The notes: a model not told the origin generated them from the sequence alone. 26,342 nt of DNA from Malikia sp041190985 (GCA_041190985.1 JBEEPT010000147.1:1-26342); one strand, 5' to 3'; positions 7,817 to 15,938 are shown, counted from the stretch's first letter. Numbers and translations: made by a program.

Positions 7817-10735
7817 TCAGGCCTCGAAGGGCAGCTTCATCTCTGCCAGGTCGCGCCGGGTCTCGACCAGGATCAGCGGTCCCTCGTCGACCAGCACCAC
7901 CGGCTTGGGTTCGCGCGGCACTCGCACCGGCTTGGGCTCGGCGGCGATCGCGGCCTGCACCTGGGCGACCTTGTCGGCGTCGGACTGCACCCACTGCAGG
8001 CCGGCCTGCTCGGCGATTGCGCTCAGCTCGGCGATGGCCAGCACATAGGCCTTGGCACCGGCCGGAGCCTGCACGGGCTCAGGCTGGGGCTGGGCCGGCG
8101 CAGCCTCGACGCTTGCAGCTTCTGCCACAGCGGTCTCGACCACCGGCAGCACCGGCTCTTCAGTCGGCGCGACCACCTCGGCGGCTGCCTGCGGAGCTTC
8201 CGCGGCTGCCACCTGGGCTTCTGCGGCGGCGGGCTGGGTGAAGTAGGAGCGCGCCGGTGCTTCCTCGGTCACCGGGGCGGCTTCGGCGGCCGGTTCAGCC
8301 GCGGCTTCGGCTCCAGCCGCTTCCGCGCCTTCGCCACGTGCGCGACGGTCGCGGCCGTAGCGGTCGCGACTGCGGCGCTCACGTGGGGCGCGCGGTGCGG
8401 CCTCGGCCGCTTCGCCGGCAGCCGGCTGCTCGGTCGCAGGCACGGCCTCGGCGTTTTCGGCCGGCACGGCTGCCGTTTCGGCTGCGGCGGCCTCGGTTTC
8501 CGGCGCACCGCTGCGGCGGCCTTCAGCGCGTTCACCGCGCTGGCCACGGCGGCGACCCTCGCCGCGTTCGCGACGGCCTTCGGCGGCGGCAGTGCCCTCG
8601 GCTGCCGGGGTGGCGGCGGTCACGCCGGCCTCGATGCCTGCCTCGAGCGCCTGGACCTCGGCGGCCACGGCCTCGGGACGTGCCTCGCGGCGGCCTTCGC
8701 GCTCACGGCGCTCGCCGCGGCCTTCGCGCACGCCTTCACGGCCTTCGCGCGCTTCGCCGCGGTTGCGTTCGCCGCGTCGGCCTTCGCCGCCGCGCTCACT
8801 GCGTTCACCACGCTCGGAGCGCTCGACCTGGGCCGGGCGCTCGCCGTTGCGGGTTTCGCCGGCACGTTCGCGGCCACCGCGGCCACCGCGGCCGCCGCGG
8901 CCCTCGCCACGGCCTTCAGGGCGGGTTTCGCGCGCAGCCGGTGCAGCGGGCGCGGCCACAGCCGCGACCGGCTCGGCAGCCGGCTTGGCCGGTGCCTGCG
9001 CGACGCCGAACAGGCGCTTGAGCCAGCCGAAGAAACCGGCTTCGGGAGCAGGAGCGGGAGCGGGTGCAGGAGCCACCGGTGCCGCGGCGACGGCCGCCAC
9101 CGGCTCGGCCTTGGGCGCCGCGACCGGGGCGCGGCCGTCGGGCAGCACGCCCTTGATCACCGGCTCCTGCTTGTTGGTGCGTTCCTGGCTGCGGCGCGTG
9201 ACGGTGGCAACGTCCTCGACCTCGTCGGCCAGCTTGTAGCTCGCGTCCAGGTTGTCCAGGCGCGGGTCGTCGTGCTTGAGGCGCTCGAGCTTGTAGTGCG
9301 GGGTGTCGAGCGACTTGTTGGGCACCAGCAGCACGCTGACGCGCTGCTTGAGCTCGATCTTGGTGATCTCGGTGCGCTTCTCGTTGAGCAGGAAGCTGGC
9401 GACCTCGACCGGCACCTGTGCCAGCACGGCGGCGGTGCTGTCCTTGAGCGACTCCTCCTGGATGATGCGCAGGATCTGCAGCGCCGAGCTTTCGGTGTCG
9501 CGGATATGGCCGGAGCCGCCGCAGCGCGGGCAAGGAATCGCTGCGCCCTCGTTGAGCGCGGGTCGCAGGCGCTGGCGGCTCATCTCGAGCAGGCCGAACT
9601 TGCTGATCGAGCCGAACTGCACGCGCGCGCGGTCCTGGCGCAGCGCATCGCGCAGGCGGTTCTCGACCTCGCGGCGGTTGCGGCTTTCCTCCATGTCGAT
9701 GAAGTCGATCACGATCAGGCCGCCGAGGTCGCGCAGGCGGGCCTGGCGCGCCACCTCGTCGGCCGCCTCCAGGTTGGTGCGCAGCGCGGTCTCCTCGATG
9801 TCGCCGCCCTTGATCGAGCGCGCCGAGTTGACGTCGACCGCGACCAGCGCCTCGGTCTGGTCGATCACGATCGCGCCGCCGCTGGGCAGCGTGACGGTGC
9901 GGCTGTAGGCGGTCTCGATCTGGTGCTCGATCTGGAAGCGCGAGAACAGCGGCGCGTCGTCGCGGTAGCGCTTGACGCGGTGCTCCTGCTCCGGCATCAC
10001 GTGCGCCATGAACTGGTGCGCCTGCTCGTAGATGTCGTCGGTGTCGATCAGAATCTCGCCGATGTCGCTGTTGAAGTAGTCGCGGATCGCACGGATCACC
10101 AGGCTCGACTCCTGGTAGATCAGGAAGGCGCCCTTGCCGGCCTTGGCGGCGCCGTCGATCGCGTGCCAGAGCTTGAGCAGGTAGTTCAGGTCCCACTGCA
10201 GCTCGCCGGCCTCGCGGCCGATGCCGGCGGTGCGCGCGATGATGCTCATGCCGTTGGGGTAGTCGAGCTGCTCCAGCGCGGCCTTGAGTTCGGCCCGGTC
10301 CTCGCCCTCGATGCGGCGGCTGACGCCACCGCCGCGCGGGTTGTTGGGCATCAGCACGACGTAGCGGCCAGCCAGGCTGATGAAGGTGGTCAGCGCCGCG
10401 CCCTTGTTGCCACGCTCCTCCTTCTCGACCTGGATCAGCAGTTCCTGGCCCTCGCGGATCACGTCCTGGATGCGCGCCTGCGAGGGCGATGCATTGCCCT
10501 GGAAGTATTGGCGCGAGATTTCCTTGAAAGGCAGGAAGCCGTGGCGGTCCTCGCCGTAGTCGACGAAGCAGGCCTCGAGCGAGGGCTCCACCCGGGTCAC
10601 GACGGCCTTGTAGATGTTGCCCTTGCGCTGCTCGCGCCCTTCGATTTCGATCTCGTAGTCGAGCAGCTTCTGCCCGTCGACGATGGCCAGGCGGCGCTCT
10701 TCGGCCTGCGTGGCATTGATCAACATGCGCTTCAT
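7817..10735 (-). CDS. rne: Ribonuclease E
   Basis: 972 residues. Endoribonuclease that cleaves A/U-rich single-stranded RNA, matures rRNA and tRNA, and scaffolds the degradosome. The N-terminal half carries the S1 domain (about 37-120), the catalytic aspartates D301 (VAVDVNSARS) and D344 (VIDFIDMEE), and the zinc-link CPRC (C402, C405), each two residues off the E. coli positions. The C-terminal half is a long disordered region of Arg/Glu/Gly tracts and Ala/Glu/Pro/Val tracts, ending in a conserved-looking LILVETRRDLAEMKLPFEA tail. The ATG at 10733-10735 is chosen over the open frame to 10885 because of the MKRMLINATQ start and an AGAGGAA ribosome site 8 nt upstream. The antisense frame is open for more than 1000 codons purely from codon bias. 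Confidence 0.97.
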   Translation of the reverse strand: MKRMLINATQAEERRLAIVDGQKLLDYEIEIEGREQRKGNIYKAVVTRVEPSLEACFVDYGEDRHGFLPFKEISRQYFQGNASPSQARIQDVIREGQELLIQVEKEERGNKGAALTTFISLAGRYVVLMPNNPRGGGVSRRIEGEDRAELKAALEQLDYPNGMSIIARTAGIGREAGELQWDLNYLLKLWHAIDGAAKAGKGAFLIYQESSLVIRAIRDYFNSDIGEILIDTDDIYEQAHQFMAHVMPEQEHRVKRYRDDAPLFSRFQIEHQIETAYSRTVTLPSGGAIVIDQTEALVAVDVNSARSIKGGDIEETALRTNLEAADEVARQARLRDLGGLIVIDFIDMEESRNRREVENRLRDALRQDRARVQFGSISKFGLLEMSRQRLRPALNEGAAIPCPRCGGSGHIRDTESSALQILRIIQEESLKDSTAAVLAQVPVEVASFLLNEKRTEITKIELKQRVSVLLVPNKSLDTPHYKLERLKHDDPRLDNLDASYKLADEVEDVATVTRRSQERTNKQEPVIKGVLPDGRAPVAAPKAEPVAAVAAAPVAPAPAPAPAPEAGFFGWLKRLFGVAQAPAKPAAEPVAAVAAPAAPAARETRPEGRGEGRGGRGGRGGRERAGETRNGERPAQVERSERGERSERGGEGRRGERNRGEAREGREGVREGRGERREREGRREARPEAVAAEVQALEAGIEAGVTAATPAAEGTAAAEGRRERGEGRRRGQRGERAEGRRSGAPETEAAAAETAAVPAENAEAVPATEQPAAGEAAEAAPRAPRERRSRDRYGRDRRARGEGAEAAGAEAAAEPAAEAAPVTEEAPARSYFTQPAAAEAQVAAAEAPQAAAEVVAPTEEPVLPVVETAVAEAASVEAAPAQPQPEPVQAPAGAKAYVLAIAELSAIAEQAGLQWVQSDADKVAQVQAAIAAEPKPVRVPREPKPVVLVDEGPLILVETRRDLAEMKLPFEA

Positions 10736-11362
10736 GTGTGCGTTCCTCTTGTCACTGACTAACAGAGCCCTGTCGGACTCGAGCCGTGAACCGCAGCAGA
10801 TGGCGCGAACTTGGAGGAATTGCCGGAGAGCCCGGAGCGGGGAGGGGCGGCGCCGCGATGCATGCAGCAGGCCGCGCGCGCTCAACCCAGCTCAGGGCTA
10901 GGCGCGTGGAGTTGGGTGATCAAAGGGGGCAACGCGGTGCTGCACACGGCGGCTTGCCTCATGGTCTTTGCGTTCACTTCAGTCCTCGTCCAGCCTTGGC
11001 TATGCGGCCTGCCGGCTGGACGTCTGGGGTATTCCGTATCGGGTTCGCTCTCATCGACGGCGGTTCGCCTCCGGGTGTGCGCTGCGCTGGGAGCCGGAGC
11101 GGCCGATGCGGGCCGGTCGGGGCTGACGTGCTGCAGTGCTGCGGTGGCTGGCAACCATATCCGGTGCCGGCGGGGTGACAGCCGCCAGGCGCCTGTCTGC
11201 AGGCGGTCGCGGCGGTCTGCCTTAAACTCCGAGGCAAATCAAACACTTACCCCTCCCGGTTCCGGATCGACCCATTATAGTCTCCCGGCGCCCCGAAAAT
11301 GCGCGAAGTGCTGGCGGGTTTTCCCTGCCTGGTGCCCGCCGAACCACAGGTATCCGATTTCC
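10736..11362. other. Divergent rne-rluC intergenic region with presumed long rne leader
   Basis: This 627-bp gap has no convincing gene on either strand; short open frames here lack start signals and homology I recognise. It lies between the divergent starts of rne (10735) and rluC (11363). A perfect TATAAT on the minus strand at 11274-11279 would give an rne leader of about 530 nt. RNase E is known in E. coli to autoregulate through its long 5' UTR, so the space probably contains structured leader RNA. Several local inverted repeats are visible (for example GACAG...CTGTC around 11176-11196). Confidence 0.5.
11274..11279 (-). promoter_or_regulatory. Candidate -10 box for rne
   Basis: The minus-strand hexamer is a perfect TATAAT in an otherwise GC-rich region, directed towards rne. 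No good -35 hexamer is seen 16-18 bp upstream, so the assignment rests on the -10 only. On the plus strand the same bases read TATAGT (11277-11282 region) and might contribute to rluC expression. Confidence 0.4.
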
Positions 11363-12349
11363 ATGGCTTCTACGCCCCAGGTCCGACACTACACCGTCGA
11401 CGCCGAGTCAGCCGGCCAAAGGCTGGACAACTTCTTGCTGCGCGAACTCAAGGGCGTGCCCAAGACGCATGTCTATCGAATCATCCGTTCCGGCGAGGTG
11501 CGGGTCAACAAGGGCCGGGCCCAGGCCGATACCCGGGTCCAGGCGGGCGATCTGGTGCGGGTCCCGCCGATACGCCTGTCGGAAAAGGTCGAGTCCAAGG
11601 CCGCCAATCCGGCCCCCGCGCGCGAATTTCCGGTGCTGTTCGAGGATGCGGCCTTTCTGGCGCTCAACAAGCCAGCCGGCGTTGCAGTGCACGGCGGCAG
11701 CGGCGTATCTTTCGGCGTGATCGAGCAATTGCGCCGGGCGCGTCCCGATGCCGCGCTGCTGGAACTGGTGCACCGGCTCGACCGCGAAACCAGCGGCATC
11801 CTGCTGGTGGCCAAGAAAAAGAGCGCACTCAAGGCACTGCAGGATCAGTTCCGGGAGAGGGAAACGGCCAAGACCTATTTGGCGCTGGTCAAGGGTTCCT
11901 GGCCGGCCAATAAGAAAGTGATAGACCTGCCGCTGCACAAGTATCTGCTGCCCGATGGCGAACGGCGCGTGCGCGTGACGACAGCGGACGATCCGGACGG
12001 AATGCGTTCAATCACGCTGGTCAAGGTATTGGGTTCGGTTCAGGCACCGGCCGGCTGGTCGGATGGCGAGTCGCCCCGGCTGACCCTGCTGGCGGTCACG
12101 ATCAAGACCGGCCGCACGCACCAGATCCGGGTCCACCTGGCCAGTGCCGGCCACCCGATCGTGGGCGACGACAAGTACGGTGACTTCGAATTGAATCGTG
12201 CCATGCAAAAGAACGGGCTCAGGCGCATGTTCCTGCATGCCTGGCAATTGGGGATTGTCCATCCGGTCCAGCAGCAGCCGCTGCAATTGAAGGCCGATCT
12301 GCCGCCCGAATTGCTCAACTGGGGCAATGTTGCCGAATTCTTTGTATAA
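11363..12349 (+). CDS. rluC: 23S rRNA pseudouridine synthase RluC-type
   Basis: 328 residues, the usual RluC/RluD length. An S4 RNA-binding domain occupies about residues 15-80 (GQRLDNFL, VYRIIRSGEVRVNKGR). The catalytic motif HRLDRETSG has D140 as nucleophile, followed by GRTHQIRVHL and GHPIVGDDKYG. RluC makes pseudouridines 955, 2504 and 2580 in 23S rRNA. Divergence from rne, as seen here, is the usual context of rluC in proteobacteria and supports RluC over RluD. The ATG at 11363 starts the canonical MASTPQVRHYTVD; the frame is open upstream to 10811, but that part lies in the rne leader region. Confidence 0.92.
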   Translation: MASTPQVRHYTVDAESAGQRLDNFLLRELKGVPKTHVYRIIRSGEVRVNKGRAQADTRVQAGDLVRVPPIRLSEKVESKAANPAPAREFPVLFEDAAFLALNKPAGVAVHGGSGVSFGVIEQLRRARPDAALLELVHRLDRETSGILLVAKKKSALKALQDQFRERETAKTYLALVKGSWPANKKVIDLPLHKYLLPDGERRVRVTTADDPDGMRSITLVKVLGSVQAPAGWSDGESPRLTLLAVTIKTGRTHQIRVHLASAGHPIVGDDKYGDFELNRAMQKNGLRRMFLHAWQLGIVHPVQQQPLQLKADLPPELLNWGNVAEFFV

Positions 12350-12350
12350 T
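12345..12350 (+). promoter_or_regulatory. Candidate -10 box for the H-NS-like gene
   Basis: A perfect TATAAT overlaps the last codon (GTA) and stop codon (TAA) of rluC, 34 nt before the downstream ATG. No clear -35 hexamer is present at the expected distance. It would give the H-NS-like gene its own short leader, independent of rluC. Confidence 0.45.
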
Positions 12351-12384
12351 CGCTGCACCAAGCTTTATTAGAAAGGACGTCGAC

Positions 12385-12690
12385 ATGGCAACTTACTCCG
12401 AATTGGTCTCCCAGGCTCAAGCCCTGATGGCGCAAGCCGAGCAGGTGCGCAAGCAGGAACTGGCCAATGTGATCGCCGATATCAAGGCCAAGATGAAGGA
12501 GTACGGCATCTCCGTCGAGGATCTCGGTTCCGCTGCGGCCGGCCGCAACAAGGGCAGCAGCAAGTCCAAGGCCCCGGCCAAATACCGTGGTCCCAATGGC
12601 GAACTCTGGTCGGGCGGCCCGGGCCGCAAGCCTGAGTGGGTCAAGGCCGCGCTGGCAGCCGGCCAAAGCCTGGATCAATTCCTGATCTGA
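12385..12690 (+). CDS. H-NS/Bph-type nucleoid-associated protein
   Basis: 101 residues. The C-terminal domain (about 66-101) carries the H-NS DNA minor-groove hook in the form WSGGPGRKP (75-83) within KYRGPNGELWSGGPGRKPEW, as in betaproteobacterial H-NS homologues that silence AT-rich horizontally acquired DNA. Residues 1-45 are a predicted coiled coil (SELVSQAQALMAQAEQVRKQE), and a Ser/Lys/Ala linker joins the two. The start is supported by GAAAGGACG 6-14 nt upstream. It has its own candidate promoter and terminator, so it is a single-gene unit between rluC and the HAD gene. Which H-NS paralogue this is cannot be told. Confidence 0.92.
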   Translation: MATYSELVSQAQALMAQAEQVRKQELANVIADIKAKMKEYGISVEDLGSAAAGRNKGSSKSKAPAKYRGPNGELWSGGPGRKPEWVKAALAAGQSLDQFLI

Positions 12691-12713
12691 TCAGGGGTAA
12701 TTCCGCTTCCATA

Positions 12714-12744
12714 GAAAGGGCGCACAATGCGCCCTTTCCTTTTT
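12714..12744 (+). terminator. Rho-independent terminator after the H-NS-like gene
   Basis: A perfect 10-bp stem GAAAGGGCGC (12714-12723) pairs with 12729-12738 around a 5-nt loop, followed by CTTTTT. The first in-frame ATG of the downstream HAD frame (12727) lies inside this hairpin, which argues against using it as a start. Confidence 0.88.
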
Positions 12745-12756
12745 CTGCTCGCAACC

Positions 12757-13416
12757 ATGCGCCCACGCCGCTTCGATCTGATCGCCTTCGACTGGGATGG
12801 CACCCTGTTCGACTCCACCCGCCTGATCACGCGCTGCATACAGGCAGCGGTGCGCGACGTCGGCGGGCGCGAGCCCAGCGCGGCCGACGCCTCCTATGTG
12901 ATCGGCATGGGGCTGATGCAGGCGCTCGCGCATGCGGCGCCCGACGTCTCGCCCGAGCTCTATCCGCGGCTGGCCGACCGCTACCGTCATCATTACCTCG
13001 CGCGCCAGGACGAGATCACCCTGTTCGAGGGCGTGCTGCCGCTGCTGGCCGAATTGCGCTCGCGCCACCACTGGCTGGCAGTCGCCACGGGCAAGAGCCG
13101 GCGCGGCCTGGACGAGGCATTGCGCAGCGTCGAGCTGCACGGCGTCTTCGACGGCTCGCGCACCGCCGACGAGACCTCCAGCAAGCCCAGCCCGCAGATG
13201 CTGCACGAACTGATGCGCGAATTCGGGGCCGAGCCCGAGCGCACGCTGATGATCGGCGACACCACGCACGACCTGCAGATGGCGCTCAATGCCGGTTGTC
13301 CAAGCGTGGCCGTCAGCTACGGCGCGCACGACCCGCTGGGCTTCGACGAACTGCAGCCGCTGCATGTGGCGCATTCGGTGCGAGAACTGCACGACTGGCT
13401 GGCTGACAAGGCCTGA
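12757..13416 (+). CDS. HAD-superfamily phosphatase (Gph/phosphoglycolate phosphatase-like)
   Basis: 219 residues from the ATG at 12757. Subclass IA HAD hydrolase with motif I FDWDGTLFD (nucleophile D12, acid/base D14), an alpha-helical cap, motif II ATGKSRRGL, motif III lysine K143 in SKPSP and motif IV IGDTTHD (D168, D172). It would dephosphorylate a small metabolite such as phosphoglycolate or another sugar phosphate; substrate is not predictable. HAD genes of this type commonly follow rluC in Burkholderiales, and here an H-NS-like gene is interposed. The upstream ATG at 12727 adds ten residues but falls in a terminator hairpin, so it was not used. Confidence 0.92.
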   Translation: MRPRRFDLIAFDWDGTLFDSTRLITRCIQAAVRDVGGREPSAADASYVIGMGLMQALAHAAPDVSPELYPRLADRYRHHYLARQDEITLFEGVLPLLAELRSRHHWLAVATGKSRRGLDEALRSVELHGVFDGSRTADETSSKPSPQMLHELMREFGAEPERTLMIGDTTHDLQMALNAGCPSVAVSYGAHDPLGFDELQPLHVAHSVRELHDWLADKA

Positions 13417-13449
13417 ACTGTTGCCGGCCCCGGCGGCGTGGCGATCCGT

Positions 13450-13734
13450 TCAGAGGCCGACGAAGCGCAGCCTGAGGTCGCTCGCCGGGCAGGCCACGCA
13501 GGGCAGCACCAGGCCTTCGGCCTTCTCCTCCGCGCTCAGGCCCGGCCAGGGGATGAGGTAGCGCACCGAGCCGGATTCGAGCCGGCCCAGGCAGCTGCGG
13601 CAGCTGCCGTTGCGGCACGAACTGCTCCAGGGCAGGCCGGCGGCGAGCAGGCTCTGCAGCAGGGTCCGGTCGGCCGCCGCCGCGATGGTCGTGCCCTGGT
13701 CCACCAGCTCGAGCCGGAAGTTGTCGCTGTCCAT
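13450..13734 (-). CDS. Small plant-type 2Fe-2S ferredoxin
   Basis: 94 residues. The cluster ligands are C40, C45, C48 (CRNGSCRSC, the CX4CX2C pattern) and C79 in LPCVAC, as in chloroplast-type [2Fe-2S] ferredoxins and ferredoxin domains of oxygenase reductases. It would act as a one-electron carrier in the cytoplasm; no partner reductase or oxygenase is adjacent. It is encoded opposite to the HAD gene (convergent) and divergent from ylqF. The ATG at 13732-13734 is preferred because it starts just before the first beta strand (FRLELVDQG); the longer frame to 13815 would add an atypical Trp/Pro-rich extension. Confidence 0.88.
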   Translation of the reverse strand: MDSDNFRLELVDQGTTIAAAADRTLLQSLLAAGLPWSSSCRNGSCRSCLGRLESGSVRYLIPWPGLSAEEKAEGLVLPCVACPASDLRLRFVGL

Positions 13735-13838
13735 GGAGGCGATTGTCCACGGCAAGCCGCCCAGCGCCCAGCGCGCAGGCCGGGGCGGACGCAGGCACAA
13801 TTCCGCCCATTCCACAGCAATCCCCGAGAGAGAACAAG

Positions 13839-14786
13839 ATGGCGGTCCAATGGTTTCCCGGTCACATGCACGCGACCAAGAAGGCGATACTCGAGCGCGT
13901 CAAGGAACTCGACGTCGTGGTCGAGCTGCTCGACGCGCGCCTGCCGGGTTCCAGCGCCAACCCCATGCTGGCCGACCTGACTGCGGGCAAGCCCACGCTC
14001 AAGGTGCTCAACAAGCAGGACCTGGCCGACCCGCAGCGCACCGAGCAGTGGCTGGCCCACTACAACGCCCGTCCCGACACCCTGGCGATCGCGCTCGACG
14101 CGAGCGTGACGGCGCCGGCGCGCGCCATCATCGACGCCTGCCGCAAGCTCGCGCCGCAGCGCGGCGGCATGGCCAAGCCGCTGCGGGTGCTGATCGGCGG
14201 CATCCCCAACGTCGGCAAGTCGACCCTGGTCAATACCCTCAAGGGCAAGCGCGCGGCCAAGACCGGCGACGAGGCCGGCGTGACCAAGACCGAGCAGCGC
14301 ATCGTGCTGGCCGACGACTTCTACCTCTACGACACGCCCGGCATGCTCTGGCCCAAGATCATCGTGCCCGAGAGCGGCTACCACCTTGCGGCCAGCGGCG
14401 CGGTCGGGCGCAACGCCTACGACGAGGAGGAGGTCGCGCTCGAGCTGCTCAAGACGGTGCAGGGGCCCTACGCGGCGCTGCTGGAGGCGCGCTACAAGCT
14501 GGGCCTGGGCGCGGAAGCGGTCGCCGCGCTGAAGGACGACGAGCTGCTGTTCGCGATCGGCAAGAAGCGCGGCGCGCTGCTGCCGGGCGGCAAGCTCAAC
14601 GCGCAGAAGGCGGCCGAGATCGTGTTGACCGACTTCCGCAGCGGCGTGATCGGCCGCATCACGCTCGAGACGCCCGAGCAGTTCGAGCGCTGGCTCGCGG
14701 CCGGGCGCCAGCTCGAGGCCGAGCTCGCGGCCGGGCGCAAGAAGAAGCTGGCCGAGCGCCGCGGGGGGTCCCGCCGCGCCGGGTGA
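13839..14786 (+). CDS. ylqF: Ribosome biogenesis GTPase YlqF/RbgA-type (circularly permuted)
   Basis: 315 residues. The GTPase motifs occur in permuted order, the hallmark of the YlqF/YawG class: G4 NKQD (58-61) first, then G1 GGIPNVGKST (120-129) and G3 DTPG (165-168). In Bacillus, RbgA acts in late 50S ribosomal subunit assembly; the same role is inferred here. The N-terminal MAVQWFPGHMHATKK is typical of the family. The ATG at 13839 follows a GAGAGAG ribosome site; the frame is open from 13743 but that stretch is the ferredoxin leader. The C-terminal tail is basic (GRKKKLAERRGG). Confidence 0.93.
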   Translation: MAVQWFPGHMHATKKAILERVKELDVVVELLDARLPGSSANPMLADLTAGKPTLKVLNKQDLADPQRTEQWLAHYNARPDTLAIALDASVTAPARAIIDACRKLAPQRGGMAKPLRVLIGGIPNVGKSTLVNTLKGKRAAKTGDEAGVTKTEQRIVLADDFYLYDTPGMLWPKIIVPESGYHLAASGAVGRNAYDEEEVALELLKTVQGPYAALLEARYKLGLGAEAVAALKDDELLFAIGKKRGALLPGGKLNAQKAAEIVLTDFRSGVIGRITLETPEQFERWLAAGRQLEAELAAGRKKKLAERRGGSRRAG

Positions 14787-14790
14787 GCAG

Positions 14791-14880
14791 GACTTGTCCC
14801 CAGAAGATTTCCACAAGTGGATATCTTTCGACTTGTTCAGAGATTTTCTGGAAAAACTTGTGAACAAGCCTGGGGAAGTC
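14791..14880. repeat. 90-bp imperfect nested dyad between ylqF and lexA
   Basis: The outer arms GACTTGTCCCCAG (14791-14803) and CTGGGGAAGTC (14870-14880) pair with a two-base bulge. Nested inside are CTTGTTCA (14832-14839) with TGAACAAG (14861-14868), and TTCCACAAGT with ACTTGTGAA as an alternative pairing. There is no T-tract, so it is not a standard terminator. The composition is clearly more AT-rich than the flanking genes. Confidence 0.6.
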
Positions 14881-14930
14881 CGGTATCGGCGTTGCAAGTC
14901 ATTGATCTGAAATAAACCCACTTGATTTGC

Positions 14931-14946
14931 CTGTTTTTTGGGCAGT
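14931..14946 (+). promoter_or_regulatory. Degenerate second LexA-box-like site
   Basis: The left part CTGTTTTTTG is identical to the left part of the perfect SOS box 48 bp downstream, but the right half reads GGCAGT instead of the ACAG position, so symmetry is lost by one base. Two-box lexA promoters are known in other proteobacteria. It may be a weak or decayed second operator. Confidence 0.4.
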
Positions 14947-14978
14947 TTGCACCAAACCGGACGGATGGCGTCATGCTG

Positions 14979-14994
14979 CTGTTTTTTGATACAG
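14979..14994 (+). promoter_or_regulatory. LexA (SOS) box, perfect CTGT-N8-ACAG
   Basis: CTGT (14979-14982), eight spacer bases, then ACAG (14991-14994): an exact match to the proteobacterial LexA consensus. It lies only 10 bp before the lexA start codon, so bound LexA would block transcription start or early elongation. This is classical autorepression of lexA. Confidence 0.9.
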
Positions 14995-15004
14995 TCTTTG
15001 CAAG

Positions 15005-15661
15005 ATGCCAATCACCGAAGCCCGTTTGACGCAGCGCCAGCGCGAGATCCTGGAGCTCATCGTGCGCCAGGTGCGCGAGCAGGGGGCGCCGCCGACGCGC
15101 GCCGAGATCGCCGCGCATTTCGGCTTCAAGTCGGCCAATGCCGCCGAGGAACACCTGCGGGCGCTGGTGCGCAAGGGCGCGATCGAACTGCTGGGCGGAA
15201 CCTCGCGCGGCATCCGGCTCAAGCTGACGCCCGCTGCAGCGCAGGAGCCGGCCGATGCGGCGGCGAACGAACAGCTGTTCCTGCCCCTGGTCGGTCGTGT
15301 CGCGGCCGGCTCTCCCATCCTGGCGCAGGAGCATGTGGAGACGAGCTACCCGGTCGATGCGCGCCTGTTCGGCGGACGGCCCGACTACCTGCTGCGGGTA
15401 CGCGGCCTGTCGATGCGCGACGTCGGCATCCTCGACGGCGACCTGCTCGCGGTGCATGCCAGCCGCGTAGCGCGCAACGGCCAGCTGGTCGTTGCCAGGC
15501 TGGGTGACGAGGTGACGGTCAAGCGCCTGCAGTGCCGCGCTGGCGGCATCACGCTGCAGGCCGCCAACCCCGACTTTCCCGACATCGTGGTCACGCCGGG
15601 CGAGCCGTTCGAGATCGAGGGCGTGGTGGTCGGCCTGCTGCGCCAGGACGGCTGGGGCTGA
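15005..15661 (+). CDS. lexA: SOS regulator LexA
   Basis: 218 residues. The N-terminal winged helix (about 1-70) starts LTQRQREILELI and continues APPTRAEIAAHFGFKSANAAEEH. The autocleavage site is A101-G102 in RVAAGSP, with the Ser-Lys dyad S136 (GLSMRD) and K173 (EVTVKRL). It represses SOS genes until RecA filaments trigger self-cleavage. A perfect SOS box 10 bp upstream shows autoregulation. The ATG at 15005 has only a weak ribosome site (GCAAG), partly constrained by the operator. Confidence 0.97.
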   Translation: MPITEARLTQRQREILELIVRQVREQGAPPTRAEIAAHFGFKSANAAEEHLRALVRKGAIELLGGTSRGIRLKLTPAAAQEPADAAANEQLFLPLVGRVAAGSPILAQEHVETSYPVDARLFGGRPDYLLRVRGLSMRDVGILDGDLLAVHASRVARNGQLVVARLGDEVTVKRLQCRAGGITLQAANPDFPDIVVTPGEPFEIEGVVVGLLRQDGWG

Positions 15662-15757
15662 GGCTTGCCGTTCAGCACATCTCCCCGCTGCTGCCGGGCT
15701 GGCCGGCGGCAGGCACCCGGCCCGTGTACCGGCGATTGCGGGTAAACTCCCGGCTCC

Positions 15758-15846
15758 GCCCCGGTGGTGAAATTGGTAGACACATCGGACTTAAAATCCG
15801 CCGCCCTTAACCGGGCGTACCGGTTCGATTCCGGTCCGGGGCACCA
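15758..15846 (+). tRNA. leuZ-type tRNA-Leu(UAA): tRNA-Leu (UAA anticodon)
   Basis: 89 nt including an encoded CCA (15844-15846). Acceptor strands GCCCCGG (15758-15764) and CCGGGGC (15836-15842) pair fully. The anticodon loop CTTAAAA gives UAA, and a long variable arm (GCCCTTAACCGGGCGT region) marks it as a class II tRNA. The T-arm reads CCGGTTCGATTCCGG. It is the attachment site for the adjacent integrase: the integrase gene starts 200 bp downstream in the same orientation, and the 3' half of the tRNA would be attL. Confidence 0.96.
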
Positions 15847-15880
15847 AATCGGCATATCACACCGCGTCACTACACCCCAT

Positions 15881-15914
15881 AACCCGCTGATCCCACTAGG
15901 GCGGCGGGTTTTTT
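15881..15914 (+). terminator. Terminator after tRNA-Leu
   Basis: Stem AACCCGC (15881-15887) pairs with GCGGGTT (15904-15910), followed by further T residues (15909-15914). It ends the tRNA transcript before the mobile element begins. Confidence 0.8.
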
Positions 15915-15938
15915 GTCGTCTCATGTCGTGTCACTTGA

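Noticed and set aside
7634..10762. A 1042-codon open frame antisense to rne
   Set aside because: It mirrors the RNase E gene exactly, has no family resemblance, and its Gly/Leu/Ala/Arg composition is what GC-rich codon bias gives on the opposite strand.
10811..11362. N-terminal extension of RluC by 184 codons
   Set aside because: The extension has no S4 or synthase features and lies in the rne leader; the canonical start is at 11363.
12727..12756. Upstream start for the HAD phosphatase
   Set aside because: This ATG is inside the terminator hairpin of the preceding gene.
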